From assembly GCF_030499575.1 (NCBI RefSeq), contig NZ_JASTLC010000001.1, positions 7,340,001 through 7,404,000 on the forward strand: 64,000 nt of DNA, read 5' to 3'. The first letter of the stretch is position 1. Every line of letters starts with the position of its first letter. Made by a program: the position numbers and the translations under genes. Positions 32,545 to 41,576 of the stretch are shown in pieces. The notes under the pieces are model-generated. The model ran no database searches, was not told the DNA's origin, and saw only the letters and a program-made list of their open reading frames with translations. The stretch comes from Streptomyces sp. DG2A-72. GTDB lineage: Bacteria; Actinomycetota; Actinomycetes; Streptomycetales; Streptomycetaceae.

Positions 32545-34172
32545 CCGCCACCTCCGGTCACCGCACGCTCGGACACCGGGCTATTCAACGGCAACCGCAC
32601 CTGGAACTGGGCGCCGCCCCCGGCCGCCTCCGTCACCGTCAGCTCTCCCTCGTGCCGGGTGACCGCCTGCCGTACCAGGGCCAGGCCAAGACCCCGCCCG
32701 CCCGGCCCCGCCGGCTTGGTCGAGAAGCCGCGCTGGAAGACGTCCTCCGCGTGCGCGGGATCGACGCCCGCACCCGTGTCGCACACCCGCAGCACCAGCT
32801 CCGAGCCGCCTTCCGTGTACGCCGTCACCGTCACCCGCGCCCGCACGCTGCCCTGCGCCGCGTCCACCGCGTTGTCGATGAGGTTGCCCAGGATGGTCAC
32901 CAGGTCCCGCGCGGGCAGAGACTCGGGGAGCAGCCCGTCGTCCAGACGGCTGTCCTCCGACACCACCAGCTCCACACCCCGCTCGTTCGCCTGGGCCGTC
33001 TTGCCGAGCAGCAGGGCCGCGAGGACCGGCTCGCTCACCGCGGCCACCACCTGGTCGGTCAGCGCCTGCGCCAGCTCCAGCTCGGCCGTCGCGAAGTCCA
33101 CGGCCTCCTGCGCGCGGCCCAGCTCGATCAGCGAGACCACCGTGTGGAGCCGGTTCGCCGCCTCGTGGGCCTGCGAGCGCAGCGCCTGGGTGAAGCCGCG
33201 TTCGGAGTTCAACTCGCCCATGAGGGACTGGAGTTCGGTGACGTCGCGCAAGGTCACCACGGTTCCGCGGCGCTCGCCGCCCGACACCGGTGAGGTGTTC
33301 ACCACGAGCACCCGGTCCGCCGTCAGATGCACCTCGTCCACCCGGGGCTCCGACGCGAGCAGCGCGCCGGTGAGCGGTGCGGGCAGACCCAGCTCGGCGA
33401 CCGAGCGGCCGATCACCTCCTCGCTCACCCCGAGCAGCTCCCGCGCCCCGTCGTTGATCAGCGCGACACGGTATTGCCCGTCGAGCATCAGCAGGCCTTC
33501 GCGTACGGCGTGCAGGGCGGCCTGGTGGTAGTCGTGCATATTGCTCAGCTCGGCCGCGTTCATGCCGTGGGTGTGGCGTCGCAGCCGGGCATTGACGACG
33601 AACGTGCCGATCGCGCCCAGGGCGAGCGCGCCGGCCGCGACACCGATGAGCGCGGTCAGCTGGCCCTGGACCCGCCTGCTGATCGCCTCGACCCTGATGC
33701 CCGCGCTGACCAGGCCGACGACCTTCCCGCCGTCCCACACCGGGGTGACGGCCCGGACCGACGGGCCGAGCGTGCCCGTGTAGGTCTCGGTGAAGGACTC
33801 GCCCCTCAGTGCGCGGGCGATGTGACCGAGGAACGGCTGGCCGATCTGGGCCGGGTCGGGGTGGGTCCAGCGGATGCCTTTCGTGTTCATGATCGTCACG
33901 AAGTCGACGTCGGCGTCCTTTATGACCTGCAGCGCGTACGGCTGGAGCCGGGCGCTGGGGTCGGGGGTGCGGATCGCCTCCCGTACGGAGGGGGAGTCGG
34001 CCACCGAGCGGGCCACCGCCGTGGCCTGGCGCCGCGCCGCGTCCTCGGCCTGGTCGCGGTCGCTGACGTAGGTGAACAGTGCGTACCCGAGCACGACGAT
34101 CGTGAGCAGCACGGCCTGCACGGCGAAGAGCTGGCCGGCCAGGCTGCGGGGTCTCGGGAAGCGCACGTGCAT
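32541..34172 (-). CDS. Sensor histidine kinase of the CitA/DcuS type
   Basis: A 543-aa membrane kinase. Segment AVQAVLLTIVVLGYALFTYV (about 18-37) and a second near LIGVAAGALALGAIGTFVV (about 175-193) bracket an extracytoplasmic PAS/Cache sensor (DADVDFVTIMNTKGIRWTHP, IGQPF). A cytoplasmic PAS follows (about 215-310). The phosphoacceptor His is in RSQAHEAANRLHTVVSLIEL, N-box is GNLIDNAVDAA, and G-boxes are VCDTGAGVDP and GRGLGLALV. The motifs QAHEAANRLH and IRWTHP mark the dicarboxylate/citrate-sensing family. It is divergent from the symporter gene with about 190 bp between. Confidence 0.92.
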   Translation of the reverse strand: MHVRFPRPRSLAGQLFAVQAVLLTIVVLGYALFTYVSDRDQAEDAARRQATAVARSVADSPSVREAIRTPDPSARLQPYALQVIKDADVDFVTIMNTKGIRWTHPDPAQIGQPFLGHIARALRGESFTETYTGTLGPSVRAVTPVWDGGKVVGLVSAGIRVEAISRRVQGQLTALIGVAAGALALGAIGTFVVNARLRRHTHGMNAAELSNMHDYHQAALHAVREGLLMLDGQYRVALINDGARELLGVSEEVIGRSVAELGLPAPLTGALLASEPRVDEVHLTADRVLVVNTSPVSGGERRGTVVTLRDVTELQSLMGELNSERGFTQALRSQAHEAANRLHTVVSLIELGRAQEAVDFATAELELAQALTDQVVAAVSEPVLAALLLGKTAQANERGVELVVSEDSRLDDGLLPESLPARDLVTILGNLIDNAVDAAQGSVRARVTVTAYTEGGSELVLRVCDTGAGVDPAHAEDVFQRGFSTKPAGPGGRGLGLALVRQAVTRHEGELTVTEAAGGGAQFQVRLPLNSPVSERAVTGGGG

Positions 34173-34360
34173 GTCGTCAGTGTGCCTCTCACGTTAAGCA
34201 TGAACTAAATGAACGGAAGGGTGACCGCCCTCACAGGGCGGGAGATAGTCACGGCAGTCCGCGAAGCACCACTCCCGGGCAGATCCCCAAAAATCCCCGC
34301 AATCCCCCGGACGTGAGCCGCACGCCGGTGATGTCGACGACGTCGTCAAGGAGGGCCGCC

Positions 34361-35740
34361 GTGACCAGCGCAGCCGATACGGCACCTGCCGCACCCCGAG
34401 CCAAACGGGACCGCACCCACTACCTCTACATCGCGGTGATCGTCGCGGTCGCCGCAGGCATCGCCGTCGGTATGGCCGCGCCCGACTTCGCCGTCGAGCT
34501 GAAGCCGATCGGCACCGGGTTCGTGAACCTGATCAAGATGATGATCTCGCCGATCATCTTCTGCACGATCGTGCTGGGCATCGGCTCGGTACGGAAGGCC
34601 GCGAAGGTCGGCGCGGTCGGCGGTATCGCGCTGGCCTACTTCACGATCATGTCGCTGGTCGCCCTGGGCATCGGCCTGGTCGTCGGCAACCTGCTCGACC
34701 CGGGCACCGGCCTCGCGGTGACCGACGCGGTCAAGGAGGCCGGTCACGCCCAGGTCGACGCGGAGGCCAAGGGCACCACCGAGTTCCTGCTCGGCATCAT
34801 CCCGACCACGATCGTCTCCGCCTTCACCTCGGAATCGGTGCTCCAGACCCTGCTCATCGCCCTGCTCGCCGGCTTCGCGCTGCAGGCCATGGGCCCGACA
34901 GGACAGCCGATCCTGCGCGGTATCGAGCACATCCAGCGGCTTGTCTTCCGCATCCTGGCGATGGTGATGTGGGCGGCCCCGATCGGCGCCTTCGGTGCCA
35001 TGGCGGCCGTGGTCGGATCGGCAGGCGTGGGCGCGCTGAAGGATCTCGCCCTCTTGATGCTCGGCTTCTACACCACGTGCTTCCTGTTCGTCTTCATCGT
35101 GCTCGCCGCACTGCTGCGAGTGGTGGCGGGCCTGAACATCCTCTCCCTCTTCAAGTACCTGGGCCGCGAGTTCCTGCTGATCCTGTCGACCTCGTCGTCC
35201 GAGTCCGCGCTGCCGCGGCTCATCGCGAAGATGGAGCACCTGGGTGTCAGCAAGCCGGTGGTCGGCATCACCGTCCCGACCGGCTACTCCTTCAACCTCG
35301 ACGGCACCATGATCTACATGACCATGGCGTCGCTGTTCATCGCCGACGCGATGGGTACGCCGATGTCGATCGGCGAGCAGATCCCGCTGCTGCTCTTCCT
35401 CTTCGTCGCCTCGAAGGGTGCGGCGGGTGTCACCGGCGCCGGTCTCGCGACCCTCGCGGGCGGGCTCCAGTCCCACAAGCCCGCGCTGGTCGACGGCATC
35501 GGACTCATCGTCGGCATCGACCGCTTCATGAGCGAGGCCCGCGCCCTGACGAACTTCGCGGGCAACGCGGTCGCCACGGTGCTGATCGGTACGTGGACGA
35601 AGGAGATCGACCGGGAGCGGGTGGACCAGGTCCTCGCCGGCCACGCCCCGTTCGACGAGCAGACCCTGCTGGACGACGGCGACGGGACGCCTGCGGAGGC
35701 GCCTGAGCAGGGTGGCGACAAGGAGCTGGCGAAGGCATAG
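34361..35740 (+). CDS. Dicarboxylate/amino-acid:cation symporter (DctA/GltP family)
   Basis: A 459-aa inner-membrane transporter. GTG 34361 is 6 nt after AAGGAGGG; the frame is open to 34313 without need. Eight-helix DAACS fold with family signatures: the serine-rich hairpin LSTSSSESALPRL (about 285-297) and the substrate-binding TGYSFNLDGTMIYMTMASLF (about 315-334), plus GSARALTNFAGNAVAT-like end (ARALTNFAGNAVATVL). It imports C4-dicarboxylates or acidic amino acids with protons or Na+. Divergent from and probably controlled by the CitA/CitB-type pair. Ends with an acidic Glu/Pro tail. Terminator at 35759-35797. Confidence 0.92.
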   Translation: MTSAADTAPAAPRAKRDRTHYLYIAVIVAVAAGIAVGMAAPDFAVELKPIGTGFVNLIKMMISPIIFCTIVLGIGSVRKAAKVGAVGGIALAYFTIMSLVALGIGLVVGNLLDPGTGLAVTDAVKEAGHAQVDAEAKGTTEFLLGIIPTTIVSAFTSESVLQTLLIALLAGFALQAMGPTGQPILRGIEHIQRLVFRILAMVMWAAPIGAFGAMAAVVGSAGVGALKDLALLMLGFYTTCFLFVFIVLAALLRVVAGLNILSLFKYLGREFLLILSTSSSESALPRLIAKMEHLGVSKPVVGITVPTGYSFNLDGTMIYMTMASLFIADAMGTPMSIGEQIPLLLFLFVASKGAAGVTGAGLATLAGGLQSHKPALVDGIGLIVGIDRFMSEARALTNFAGNAVATVLIGTWTKEIDRERVDQVLAGHAPFDEQTLLDDGDGTPAEAPEQGGDKELAKA

Positions 35741-35758
35741 CAGAAAGCTCCACATACC

Positions 35759-35797
35759 CCGAGCGGCCAGGTGCTCCCCCGTAGCCTGGCCGCTCGG
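35759..35797 (+). terminator. Terminator of the symporter gene
   Basis: CCGAGCGGCCAGG (35759-35771) pairs perfectly with CCTGGCCGCTCGG (35785-35797) over a 13-nt loop, 18 bp after the symporter stop. Confidence 0.8.
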
Positions 35798-35813
35798 CCC
35801 ATTTCCTCCGGGC

Positions 35814-36010
35814 ATGGGGGAGTCGCACGAGGTGGAGATCTCCATCGACGGAGCTCGTACGACGCTCCGTGCTGATCGCGGCCGAGCGGGAATCGGCGTC
35901 CACCGACGCCCGAGGACGTCCGCGCCGCTCTCGACGAACTCCTCTCCGACCGCGACCAGCTGACCCGCCGCCTGCTCGGTGCAGGAGGCGTGGGTGGTGT
36001 CGGCGAGTGA
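35814..36010 (+). pseudogene. Small gene with two apparent frameshifts
   Basis: ATG 35814 starts MGESHEVEISIDGARTT; a shift near 35865 leads into VLIAAERESASTDA; a second shift near 35915 gives TPEDVRAALDELLSDRDQLT followed by RRLLG to a TGA at 36010. Joined, these make a plausible small acidic, helical protein of about 65 residues. As the sequence stands it is not translatable as one product. The gene is unknown to me; sequencing error is an alternative to decay. Confidence 0.45.
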
Positions 36011-36077
36011 CCGGACGGGCAGAGGCCCTTGCCCTTTCAGGCATGGCCTGTTGCCCTGGAGGGCGGAGCCCGTTGCC

Positions 36078-36962
36078 CTAGCCGACCCCGTCCAGCCGGG
36101 CCAGCTCCTCCGCGCTCAGCACCAGGTCCGCCGCTGCCGCCGAGTCCCTGATCGTCTCCGGCCGGCTCGCGCCCGGGATCGGGATCACCGTCGGGGATGC
36201 GGCCAACAGCCAGGCCAGGCACACCTGTTGGGGACTGACCCCGCGCTCCTTCGCCACGGCGTGGAACGCGCCGAAGCGGTCGGTCCCCTCCAGCCGGGAC
36301 GGCCCGTCCAGCGAACTGCGGGAGATACCGCCGAGCGGGCTCCACGGCAGGAACGCCAGCCCCAGCTCGGCACAGAGCCGTAGCTCCGCCTCGCTGTCGC
36401 ACACGGCAGGCGAGTACTGGTTCTGCACCGAGACCAGCCGGTCCCCGAGGATCGCGTGGGCCCGGCGGATCTGACCCGCGTCCGCGTTGGATACTCCCGC
36501 CAGCCGGATCTTGCCCTCGTCGAGCAGTTCGCGCAGCGCGCCGACGGACTCCTCGAACGGGACGGTGGGGTCCGGCTTGTGCAGCTGATAGAGGCCGATC
36601 GCCGCCACCCCGAGCCGCTTCAGCGAGGCCTCGGCGGCGGCCTTGAGATGCCGCGCGGAGCCCGTCACCGTCCAGCTGCCGTCGCCGGGGCGACCACGCC
36701 CGCCCTTCGTGGTCACCAGCACGTCCGCGGTGTCACCGCCGTAGGTCGCGAGGGCCCGGGCGACCAGCTGCTCGTTGTGGCCGGGTGCGTCGCCGGGCAG
36801 GTGATAGGAGTCCGCCGTGTCCACCAGCGTCACGCCCGCGTCGAGCGCGGCGTGCACCGTGGCCAGGGCGCGCGTCTCGTCCGGCCGGCCCTCGATGGAC
36901 AGCGGCATGGCCCCGAGCCCGATCGCGCTCACGTGCAGGCCGCCAAGTGTGCGGTACCGCAT
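36078..36962 (-). CDS. Aldo/keto reductase
   Basis: A 294-aa NADPH-dependent cytoplasmic oxidoreductase from ATG 36962. The (alpha/beta)8 barrel shows the family tetrad: Asp in TLVDTADSYHLPG (about 49-54, with Tyr at about 54), Lys in VLVTTKGGRGR (about 86) and His in LYQLHKPDP (about 128). C-terminal cofactor-binding segment is PIPGASRPETIRDSAAAADL. Length is slightly short but complete. It is followed upstream by the epimerase gene with only 2 bp between, so the two are probably co-transcribed. Substrate unknown. Confidence 0.9.
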   Translation of the reverse strand: MRYRTLGGLHVSAIGLGAMPLSIEGRPDETRALATVHAALDAGVTLVDTADSYHLPGDAPGHNEQLVARALATYGGDTADVLVTTKGGRGRPGDGSWTVTGSARHLKAAAEASLKRLGVAAIGLYQLHKPDPTVPFEESVGALRELLDEGKIRLAGVSNADAGQIRRAHAILGDRLVSVQNQYSPAVCDSEAELRLCAELGLAFLPWSPLGGISRSSLDGPSRLEGTDRFGAFHAVAKERGVSPQQVCLAWLLAASPTVIPIPGASRPETIRDSAAAADLVLSAEELARLDGVG

Positions 36963-36964
36963 GT

Positions 36965-37873
36965 TCAGTCACCCTTTCCCAGCGTTTCGGCGACCGCCTT
37001 CGGCAGCCACTGCCGTACATCGCCGAAGGTGAAACCGAGCCGGGTCGCCCGGGAGTTGTCCATGCCGTAGGAGCGGAAGAAGGAGAGCGGCGAGACCTCG
37101 CCGACCTCCACCCACTGGAGGACGACCTTGCCCTCGGGCAGCTGCGCGCTCACCGCCTTGCACAGCTCCTCGGTGGTCAGTACGCCGTGGGAGGCGGCGT
37201 TCACCGGACCGGTGAAGTCCTCACCGGCCGCCCACGCCAGGAAGTCGGCGATCTCCTCGACGTGGATGTAGGTGGCGGGCTGGTTCGCGGCGGGCACGGC
37301 GATCGGCTCACCGCCCCGGATGCGGGAGGCGTAGTGCTCCAGTCTTCCCGTGAAGTCGTCACCGCCCAGCACATGGGCCACCCGGACGGCCGTGTACGGG
37401 AACTCCGGGGCGGCGGCGAACACGGCCTCGGCCTGCCGCTTGCCCTCGCCGTAGTGGCGGTCGAGGAACTCCGGGTCGTTCCAGGGGAGTCCGAGATCGA
37501 CGGGTATCTCGCGAGCGTCGACGGCGCCTTCCCGTACGAGCGCGATCGAGTCCTCGTACTCGTACACCTCGGCCGTGGACGTCATCACATAGCGCCCGGT
37601 GCGGCCGGCGAAGACCCGGCGGGCGAGCGCCGCCTGCCGTGGGGTGTAGCAGACCTGGTCGACGACCACGTCGAAGGTGCGCGAACCGAGCGCGTCCGTC
37701 AGGGACTTCTCGTCGTTCCGGTCGGCGACGAGGTGCAGCGCGCCGGGCGGAGGCGCCGACGAGCCGCGGCTGAGGACCGTCACCCGGTCCCCGGCGGCCA
37801 GCAACCGCGCGACGAGCCGCTTGCCGAAATAGCGGCTCCCGCCGATGACCAGTACCTCTCGGGCGTTTTCCAT
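36965..37873 (-). CDS. NAD-dependent epimerase/dehydratase-type reductase
   Basis: A 302-aa Rossmann protein from ATG 37873 (ATG 37879, two codons earlier, is also possible after GGGAG). Cofactor motif VLVIGGSRYFGKRLV (GGxxxxG, about residues 7-20), then VTVLSRGS, and VDQVCYTPRQA. The usual YxxxK is replaced by a RHYGEGKRQAE segment (Tyr and Lys spaced 4) near residue 153. HVEEIADFLAWA and FTGPVNAASHG are late strands. Such extended-SDR proteins act on nucleotide sugars or other small molecules; the substrate cannot be told. Divergent from the Lrp gene; 2 bp before the aldo/keto reductase. Confidence 0.82.
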   Translation of the reverse strand: MENAREVLVIGGSRYFGKRLVARLLAAGDRVTVLSRGSSAPPPGALHLVADRNDEKSLTDALGSRTFDVVVDQVCYTPRQAALARRVFAGRTGRYVMTSTAEVYEYEDSIALVREGAVDAREIPVDLGLPWNDPEFLDRHYGEGKRQAEAVFAAAPEFPYTAVRVAHVLGGDDFTGRLEHYASRIRGGEPIAVPAANQPATYIHVEEIADFLAWAAGEDFTGPVNAASHGVLTTEELCKAVSAQLPEGKVVLQWVEVGEVSPLSFFRSYGMDNSRATRLGFTFGDVRQWLPKAVAETLGKGD

Positions 37874-37918
37874 GACCATAATTCTCCCGGCGTATCCGCA
37901 CCTCCTGAAGGGGGAAGC

Positions 37919-38428
37919 ATGGGAGTTCCGGCCGCAGCGCCGAAAGAACCTCGGCATCTGCGCACGACAGCCGACGAAACATCGGTGGCCTTCGACGCGC
38001 TGGACCGGCAGATCCTGGAACTCCTCCAGACCGACGGCCGGATCAAGCTCAGCGAACTGGGCCGCCGGGTTCGGCTCAGCCCGGCGGCGGTCACCGAGCG
38101 GGTACGACGGCTGGAAGCGGCGGGTGTGATCAGCGGCTACGGCGCCCATGTCGCCCCGGCCCGCCTCGGCTACGGCATCCAGGCGTTCATCCGCGTGAAC
38201 CCGCACGGCGGCTACAACCTCAAGCACCCCAGGACCCTGGAGCTGATGGAGCGTCCCGAGATCACCGAGGTGCACCATGTGATCGGTGAGGACTGCTGGA
38301 TCCTCAAGGTCGCCGTCCGGGACACGGTTCACCTGGAGGAGGTCCTCGAAGCGGTCTCCGCCCTGGGCCGCACGACGACGTCGATCGTCCTGACCTCCCC
38401 GGTGCAGCGGAAACCGCTGTTGCCTTGA
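37919..38428 (+). CDS. Lrp/AsnC-family regulator
   Basis: A 169-aa DNA-binding protein from ATG 37919 with GAAGGGGGAAG upstream. Helix-turn-helix about residues 30-75: DALDRQILELLQTDGRIKLS, ELGRRVRLSPAAVTERVRRL, EAAGVISGYGA. The C-terminal RAM domain (about 85-160) has GYGIQAFIRVNPHGGY, EVHHVIGEDCWILKVAVRD, and VLEAVSALGRTTTSIVL. It senses amino acids in other members. Divergent from the epimerase operon, which is a likely target. The MerR promoter begins at its stop codon. Confidence 0.9.
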   Translation: MGVPAAAPKEPRHLRTTADETSVAFDALDRQILELLQTDGRIKLSELGRRVRLSPAAVTERVRRLEAAGVISGYGAHVAPARLGYGIQAFIRVNPHGGYNLKHPRTLELMERPEITEVHHVIGEDCWILKVAVRDTVHLEEVLEAVSALGRTTTSIVLTSPVQRKPLLP

Positions 38429-38442
38429 CGTCGGCGTCAAGG
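38423..38442. promoter_or_regulatory. Perfect palindrome in the MerR gene promoter
   Basis: CCTTGACG (38423-38430) and CGTCAAGG (38435-38442) around TCGG. TTGACG at 38425-38430 could serve as the -35 element, so the palindrome lies in the core promoter 16 bp upstream of the MerR ATG, as expected for autoregulation by a MerR protein. Confidence 0.55.
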
Positions 38443-38457
38443 ACTACGTTCGTAGAC

Positions 38458-38844
38458 ATGCGAATCGGCGAGCTGGCCGCACGGGCCGGGACCACGACGC
38501 GGACGCTGCGGTACTACGAGTCGCGGGGTCTGCTGACCGCGCGGCGCGGGAGCAACGGATACCGGACGTACGACGAGGACGACCTGAAGCTGCTCCGGCA
38601 GATCCGGACGCTGCAGGACTTCGGGTTCGACCTGGAGGAGACACGGCCCTTCGTGGAGTGCCTGCGTGCCGGGCACTCCGAGGGCGACCAGTGCCCTGCC
38701 TCCCTCGCGGTCTACCGGCGCAAGCTGGACGAGCTGGACGCGTTGATCGGCGAGTTGCGGGCGGTGCGGGCGAAGATCGGCGTACGGCTGGCCCTGGCCG
38801 AGGGTGAATCACCGTTGTGCGAAATGGGAGGGCAGGGCCTGTGA
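38458..38844 (+). CDS. MerR-family regulator
   Basis: A 128-aa protein from ATG 38458. N-terminal winged helix MRIGELAARAGTTTRTLRYY, then ESRGLLTARRGSNGYRTYDE; dimerisation helix from about residue 75 (YRRKLDELDALIGELRAVRA). Cys residues in FVECLRAGHSEGDQCPASL (about 61 and 71) and near the end (SPLCEMGG) could bind metal or sense thiols; a thioredoxin gene follows with a 4-bp overlap, which makes redox control reasonable. Specific signal unproven. Confidence 0.88.
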   Translation: MRIGELAARAGTTTRTLRYYESRGLLTARRGSNGYRTYDEDDLKLLRQIRTLQDFGFDLEETRPFVECLRAGHSEGDQCPASLAVYRRKLDELDALIGELRAVRAKIGVRLALAEGESPLCEMGGQGL

Positions 38845-39173
38845 TCAAGGTGGAAGGCGTGGCCGAGGTGACCAACGCGGACTTCGGGGCGGAGGTGATC
38901 GAATCCGATCTGCCGGTGCTCGTGCAGTTCACCGCCGACTGGTGCGGGCCGTGCCGGCAGCTCGCGCCGGTGCTGAAGGACATCGCCTTCGAGGAGGGCG
39001 ACCGGCTGCGGATCGTCCAGCTCGACGTGGACCGCAATCCGCAGACCACGATCGCGTACGGCGTGCTGTCGACGCCCACGCTCATGGTGTTCCGCGGCGG
39101 TGAGCCCGTGCGGTCGATGGTGGGCGCGCGGCCCAAGCGGCGGCTGCTGGAGGAACTCGCCGACGTGCTGTAG
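38841..39173 (+). CDS. Thioredoxin
   Basis: A 110-aa cytoplasmic disulfide reductase. GTG 38841 overlaps the MerR stop by 4 bp (GTGA) with GGGAGGGCAGG upstream. Active site FTADWCGPCRQLAPVL (Cys-Gly-Pro-Cys at about 35-38), cis-proline in STPTLMVFRGG (about 77). Normal length and complete fold. Co-transcribed with the MerR gene. A 42-bp palindrome at 39195-39236 follows the stop. Confidence 0.93.
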   Translation: MIKVEGVAEVTNADFGAEVIESDLPVLVQFTADWCGPCRQLAPVLKDIAFEEGDRLRIVQLDVDRNPQTTIAYGVLSTPTLMVFRGGEPVRSMVGARPKRRLLEELADVL

Positions 39174-39194
39174 TGCTGTAACCGGCCGAAGACG

Positions 39195-39236
39195 AAAGAA
39201 ATGCCCCGGACGCAATTGCGTCCGGGGCATTTCTTT
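39195..39236. terminator. 42-bp perfect palindrome between thioredoxin and helicase genes
   Basis: Every base from 39195 to 39236 belongs to one perfect inverted repeat centred at 39215/39216: AAAGAAATGCCCCGGACGC, AATT, then the complement. Flanking A and T runs make it a strong bidirectional terminator shape. As it lies about 80 bp upstream of a HelD-like gene it could alternatively be a binding site or leader structure. Confidence 0.75.
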
Positions 39237-39314
39237 GCGTATATTCAATGGTTCGCGACTTCAGGGCAATAGGGTCGCGGAGAAGTTCAACGAGCACAGT
39301 ATATCCGGGCGGGA

Positions 39315-41576
39315 GTGGAATTGTCAAACAGCGAATTTCCAGACGATGAAATGCGCCGCGAGCAGGAATTCATCGACGGCCTGTACGCGCGCGTGGACGC
39401 GCTGCGCGGCGACACCGAGCACTCCGTCACGGACGCGCTGGCCCAGGGCAACACGCCCATGCAGGCCCGCCTGGAGCGGGACATCCTGGTCGCCGAACGC
39501 TCGGGTCTGCTCGCCGCGCTGAACGCGGTGGACGGCTCGCTCTGCTTCGGCCGGATCGACCTCACCTCCGGCGTCAGCCACCACATCGGCCGGATCGGCC
39601 TGCGCACCGACGACGCCGAACGCACCCCGGTCCTGATCGACTGGCGTGCCGATGTCGCCCGCCCCTTCTATCTGGCCACCGGCCACACCCCGATGGGCCT
39701 GCGCCGCCGCCGGCACATCAGCACCGACGGCCGCCGGGTCACCGACCTGCACGACGAATTCCTCGACGTCGGCGACGCCACCCGCACCGGCCACGAGGAC
39801 CCGGCCGGCGACGCGGTCCTGCTCGCCGCGCTCAACTCGGCTCGCACCGGCCGGATGACCGACATCGTGCAGACCATCCAGGCCGAGCAGGACGAGATCA
39901 TCCGCGCACCGCACCGCGGGGTGCTGGTGGTGGAAGGCGGCCCGGGCACCGGCAAGACGGCGGTGGCCCTGCACCGGGCGGCCTATCTCCTCTACGAGCA
40001 CCGCGAACTGCTCGCCAAGCGGGCCGTCCTGATCGTCGGCCCCAACCCCGCCTTCCTCGGTTACATCGGCGAGGTGCTGCCCTCGCTGGGCGAGACCGGC
40101 GTGCTCCTGGCAACGGTCGGCGAGCTGTTCCCCGGCGTGAAGGCGACGGCGACGGACACGCCCGAGGCGGCTGCGGTGAAGGGCCGCGCGGAGATGTCCG
40201 ACGTACTGGCAAGGGTCGTACGCGACCGCCAAGCCCTCCCCGACCCGGTGATCGCCATCGAGCACGACCGCGAGATCCTGATGCTCGACGACGGCCTGGT
40301 CGGCGTCGCCCGCGAGCGCACCCGCGCCGCGGGGCTCCCGCACAACGCGGCCCGCGAGCACTTCGAGGGCCATGTCCTCAACACGCTCACCGAGCTGTAC
40401 GCCGAACGCGTCGGCACCGACCCGTACGACGGTACGAGCCTCCTCGACGCCGCCGACATCACCCAGATCCGCGACGAACTCGCCGAGAACCCCGAAGTCT
40501 GGTCCGCCATCGACCAGCTGTGGCCCAGGATCACCCCGCGCCGCCTGGTCGCGGACTTCCTGGCCGAGCCCGAGGGGTACGTCTGCGACGCCGACGCGGC
40601 CGCCATCCGCCGCCCGGTCACGCGCGCGTGGACGGTGGCGGACGTACCGCTGCTCGACGAGGCAGCCGAACTGCTGGGCGAGGACGACCGGTTGGCGCGG
40701 CTTCGGGCGGAACGCGAGCGGGAGAGGCAGGTGTCGTACGCGCAGGGCGTGCTGGACGTGTCGTACGCGTCCCGTACCTACGAGTTCGAGGACAAGCAGG
40801 AATCTGACCCTGATGCCTCCGAAGTCCTGTCCGCGCACGACATCATCGACGCCGAGCGGTTCGCCGAACGCCAGGAGGAGGACGACCACCGCAGCGCCGC
40901 CGAGCGCGCGGCGGCCGACCGGACCTGGGCGTTCGGGCACATCATCGTCGACGAGGCGCAGGAGCTGTCGCCGATGGCGTGGCGGCTGCTGATGCGGCGC
41001 AGCCCGACCCGGTCGATGACTCTGGTGGGCGATCCGGCGCAGACGGCGGAGGCGGCGGGGGTGGGTTCCTGGGCGAAGATCCTGGAGCCCTATGTCGAGG
41101 ATCGCTGGGAGCACACCCGCCTCGGCGTCAACTACCGCACACCCGCCGAGATCATGGAACTCGCGGCTGCCGTGGTGCGCGCCGAGAACCCCGGCTTCGA
41201 GCCGCCGAGTTCGGTGCGCTCGACCGGGGTACGGCCCTGGGTGCGGGCCACCGACGACCTGCCCGGCGCGGTCGCCAAGGCGGTCGAGGAGCTGACCCCC
41301 GCCGAGGGCCGCCTCGCGGTCATCGCCCCCCGCCCCCTGCACCGCAGACTGGCGGCGCAGTTGGACGGGGTGACAGCGGGCACCGAGCCCGACCTGACGC
41401 GGACCGTCGTACTCCTCGACCCGCGTCAGGCGAAGGGGCTCGAATTCGACTCGGTGCTGGTGGTCGAGCCGGGTTCGTACGGCACAAGCGACCTGTATGT
41501 AGCCCTGACCCGGGCCACACAGCGGCTCGGGGTGCTGCACACAGGGCGGTTGCCGAATGCGCTAGGCCGGGCGTAG
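39315..41576 (+). CDS. HelD-like UvrD/Rep-family helicase
   Basis: A 753-aa cytoplasmic ATPase of the class that binds RNA polymerase and frees stalled or drug-bound complexes (known for HelD and HelR). GTG 39315 is used; TTG 39321 has better spacing from GGGAG. N-terminal coiled-coil-like arm [18 protein letters not shown]. Walker [16 protein letters not shown] (about 212-226), Walker B region [20 protein letters not shown] (about 540-559), [24 protein letters not shown] and C-terminal [15 protein letters not shown] with [12 protein letters not shown]. Overlaps glgB 3' end by 15 bp convergently. Possible roles in rifamycin tolerance are inference. Confidence 0.88.
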   Translation: MELSNSEFPDDEMRREQEFIDGLYARVDALRGDTEHSVTDALAQGNTPMQARLERDILVAERSGLLAALNAVDGSLCFGRIDLTSGVSHHIGRIGLRTDDAERTPVLIDWRADVARPFYLATGHTPMGLRRRRHISTDGRRVTDLHDEFLDVGDATRTGHEDPAGDAVLLAALNSARTGRMTDIVQTIQAEQDEIIRAPHRGVLVVEGGPGTGKTAVALHRAAYLLYEHRELLAKRAVLIVGPNPAFLGYIGEVLPSLGETGVLLATVGELFPGVKATATDTPEAAAVKGRAEMSDVLARVVRDRQALPDPVIAIEHDREILMLDDGLVGVARERTRAAGLPHNAAREHFEGHVLNTLTELYAERVGTDPYDGTSLLDAADITQIRDELAENPEVWSAIDQLWPRITPRRLVADFLAEPEGYVCDADAAAIRRPVTRAWTVADVPLLDEAAELLGEDDRLARLRAERERERQVSYAQGVLDVSYASRTYEFEDKQESDPDASEVLSAHDIIDAERFAERQEEDDHRSAAERAAADRTWAFGHIIVDEAQELSPMAWRLLMRRSPTRSMTLVGDPAQTAEAAGVGSWAKILEPYVEDRWEHTRLGVNYRTPAEIMELAAAVVRAENPGFEPPSSVRSTGVRPWVRATDDLPGAVAKAVEELTPAEGRLAVIAPRPLHRRLAAQLDGVTAGTEPDLTRTVVLLDPRQAKGLEFDSVLVVEPGSYGTSDLYVALTRATQRLGVLHTGRLPNALGRA

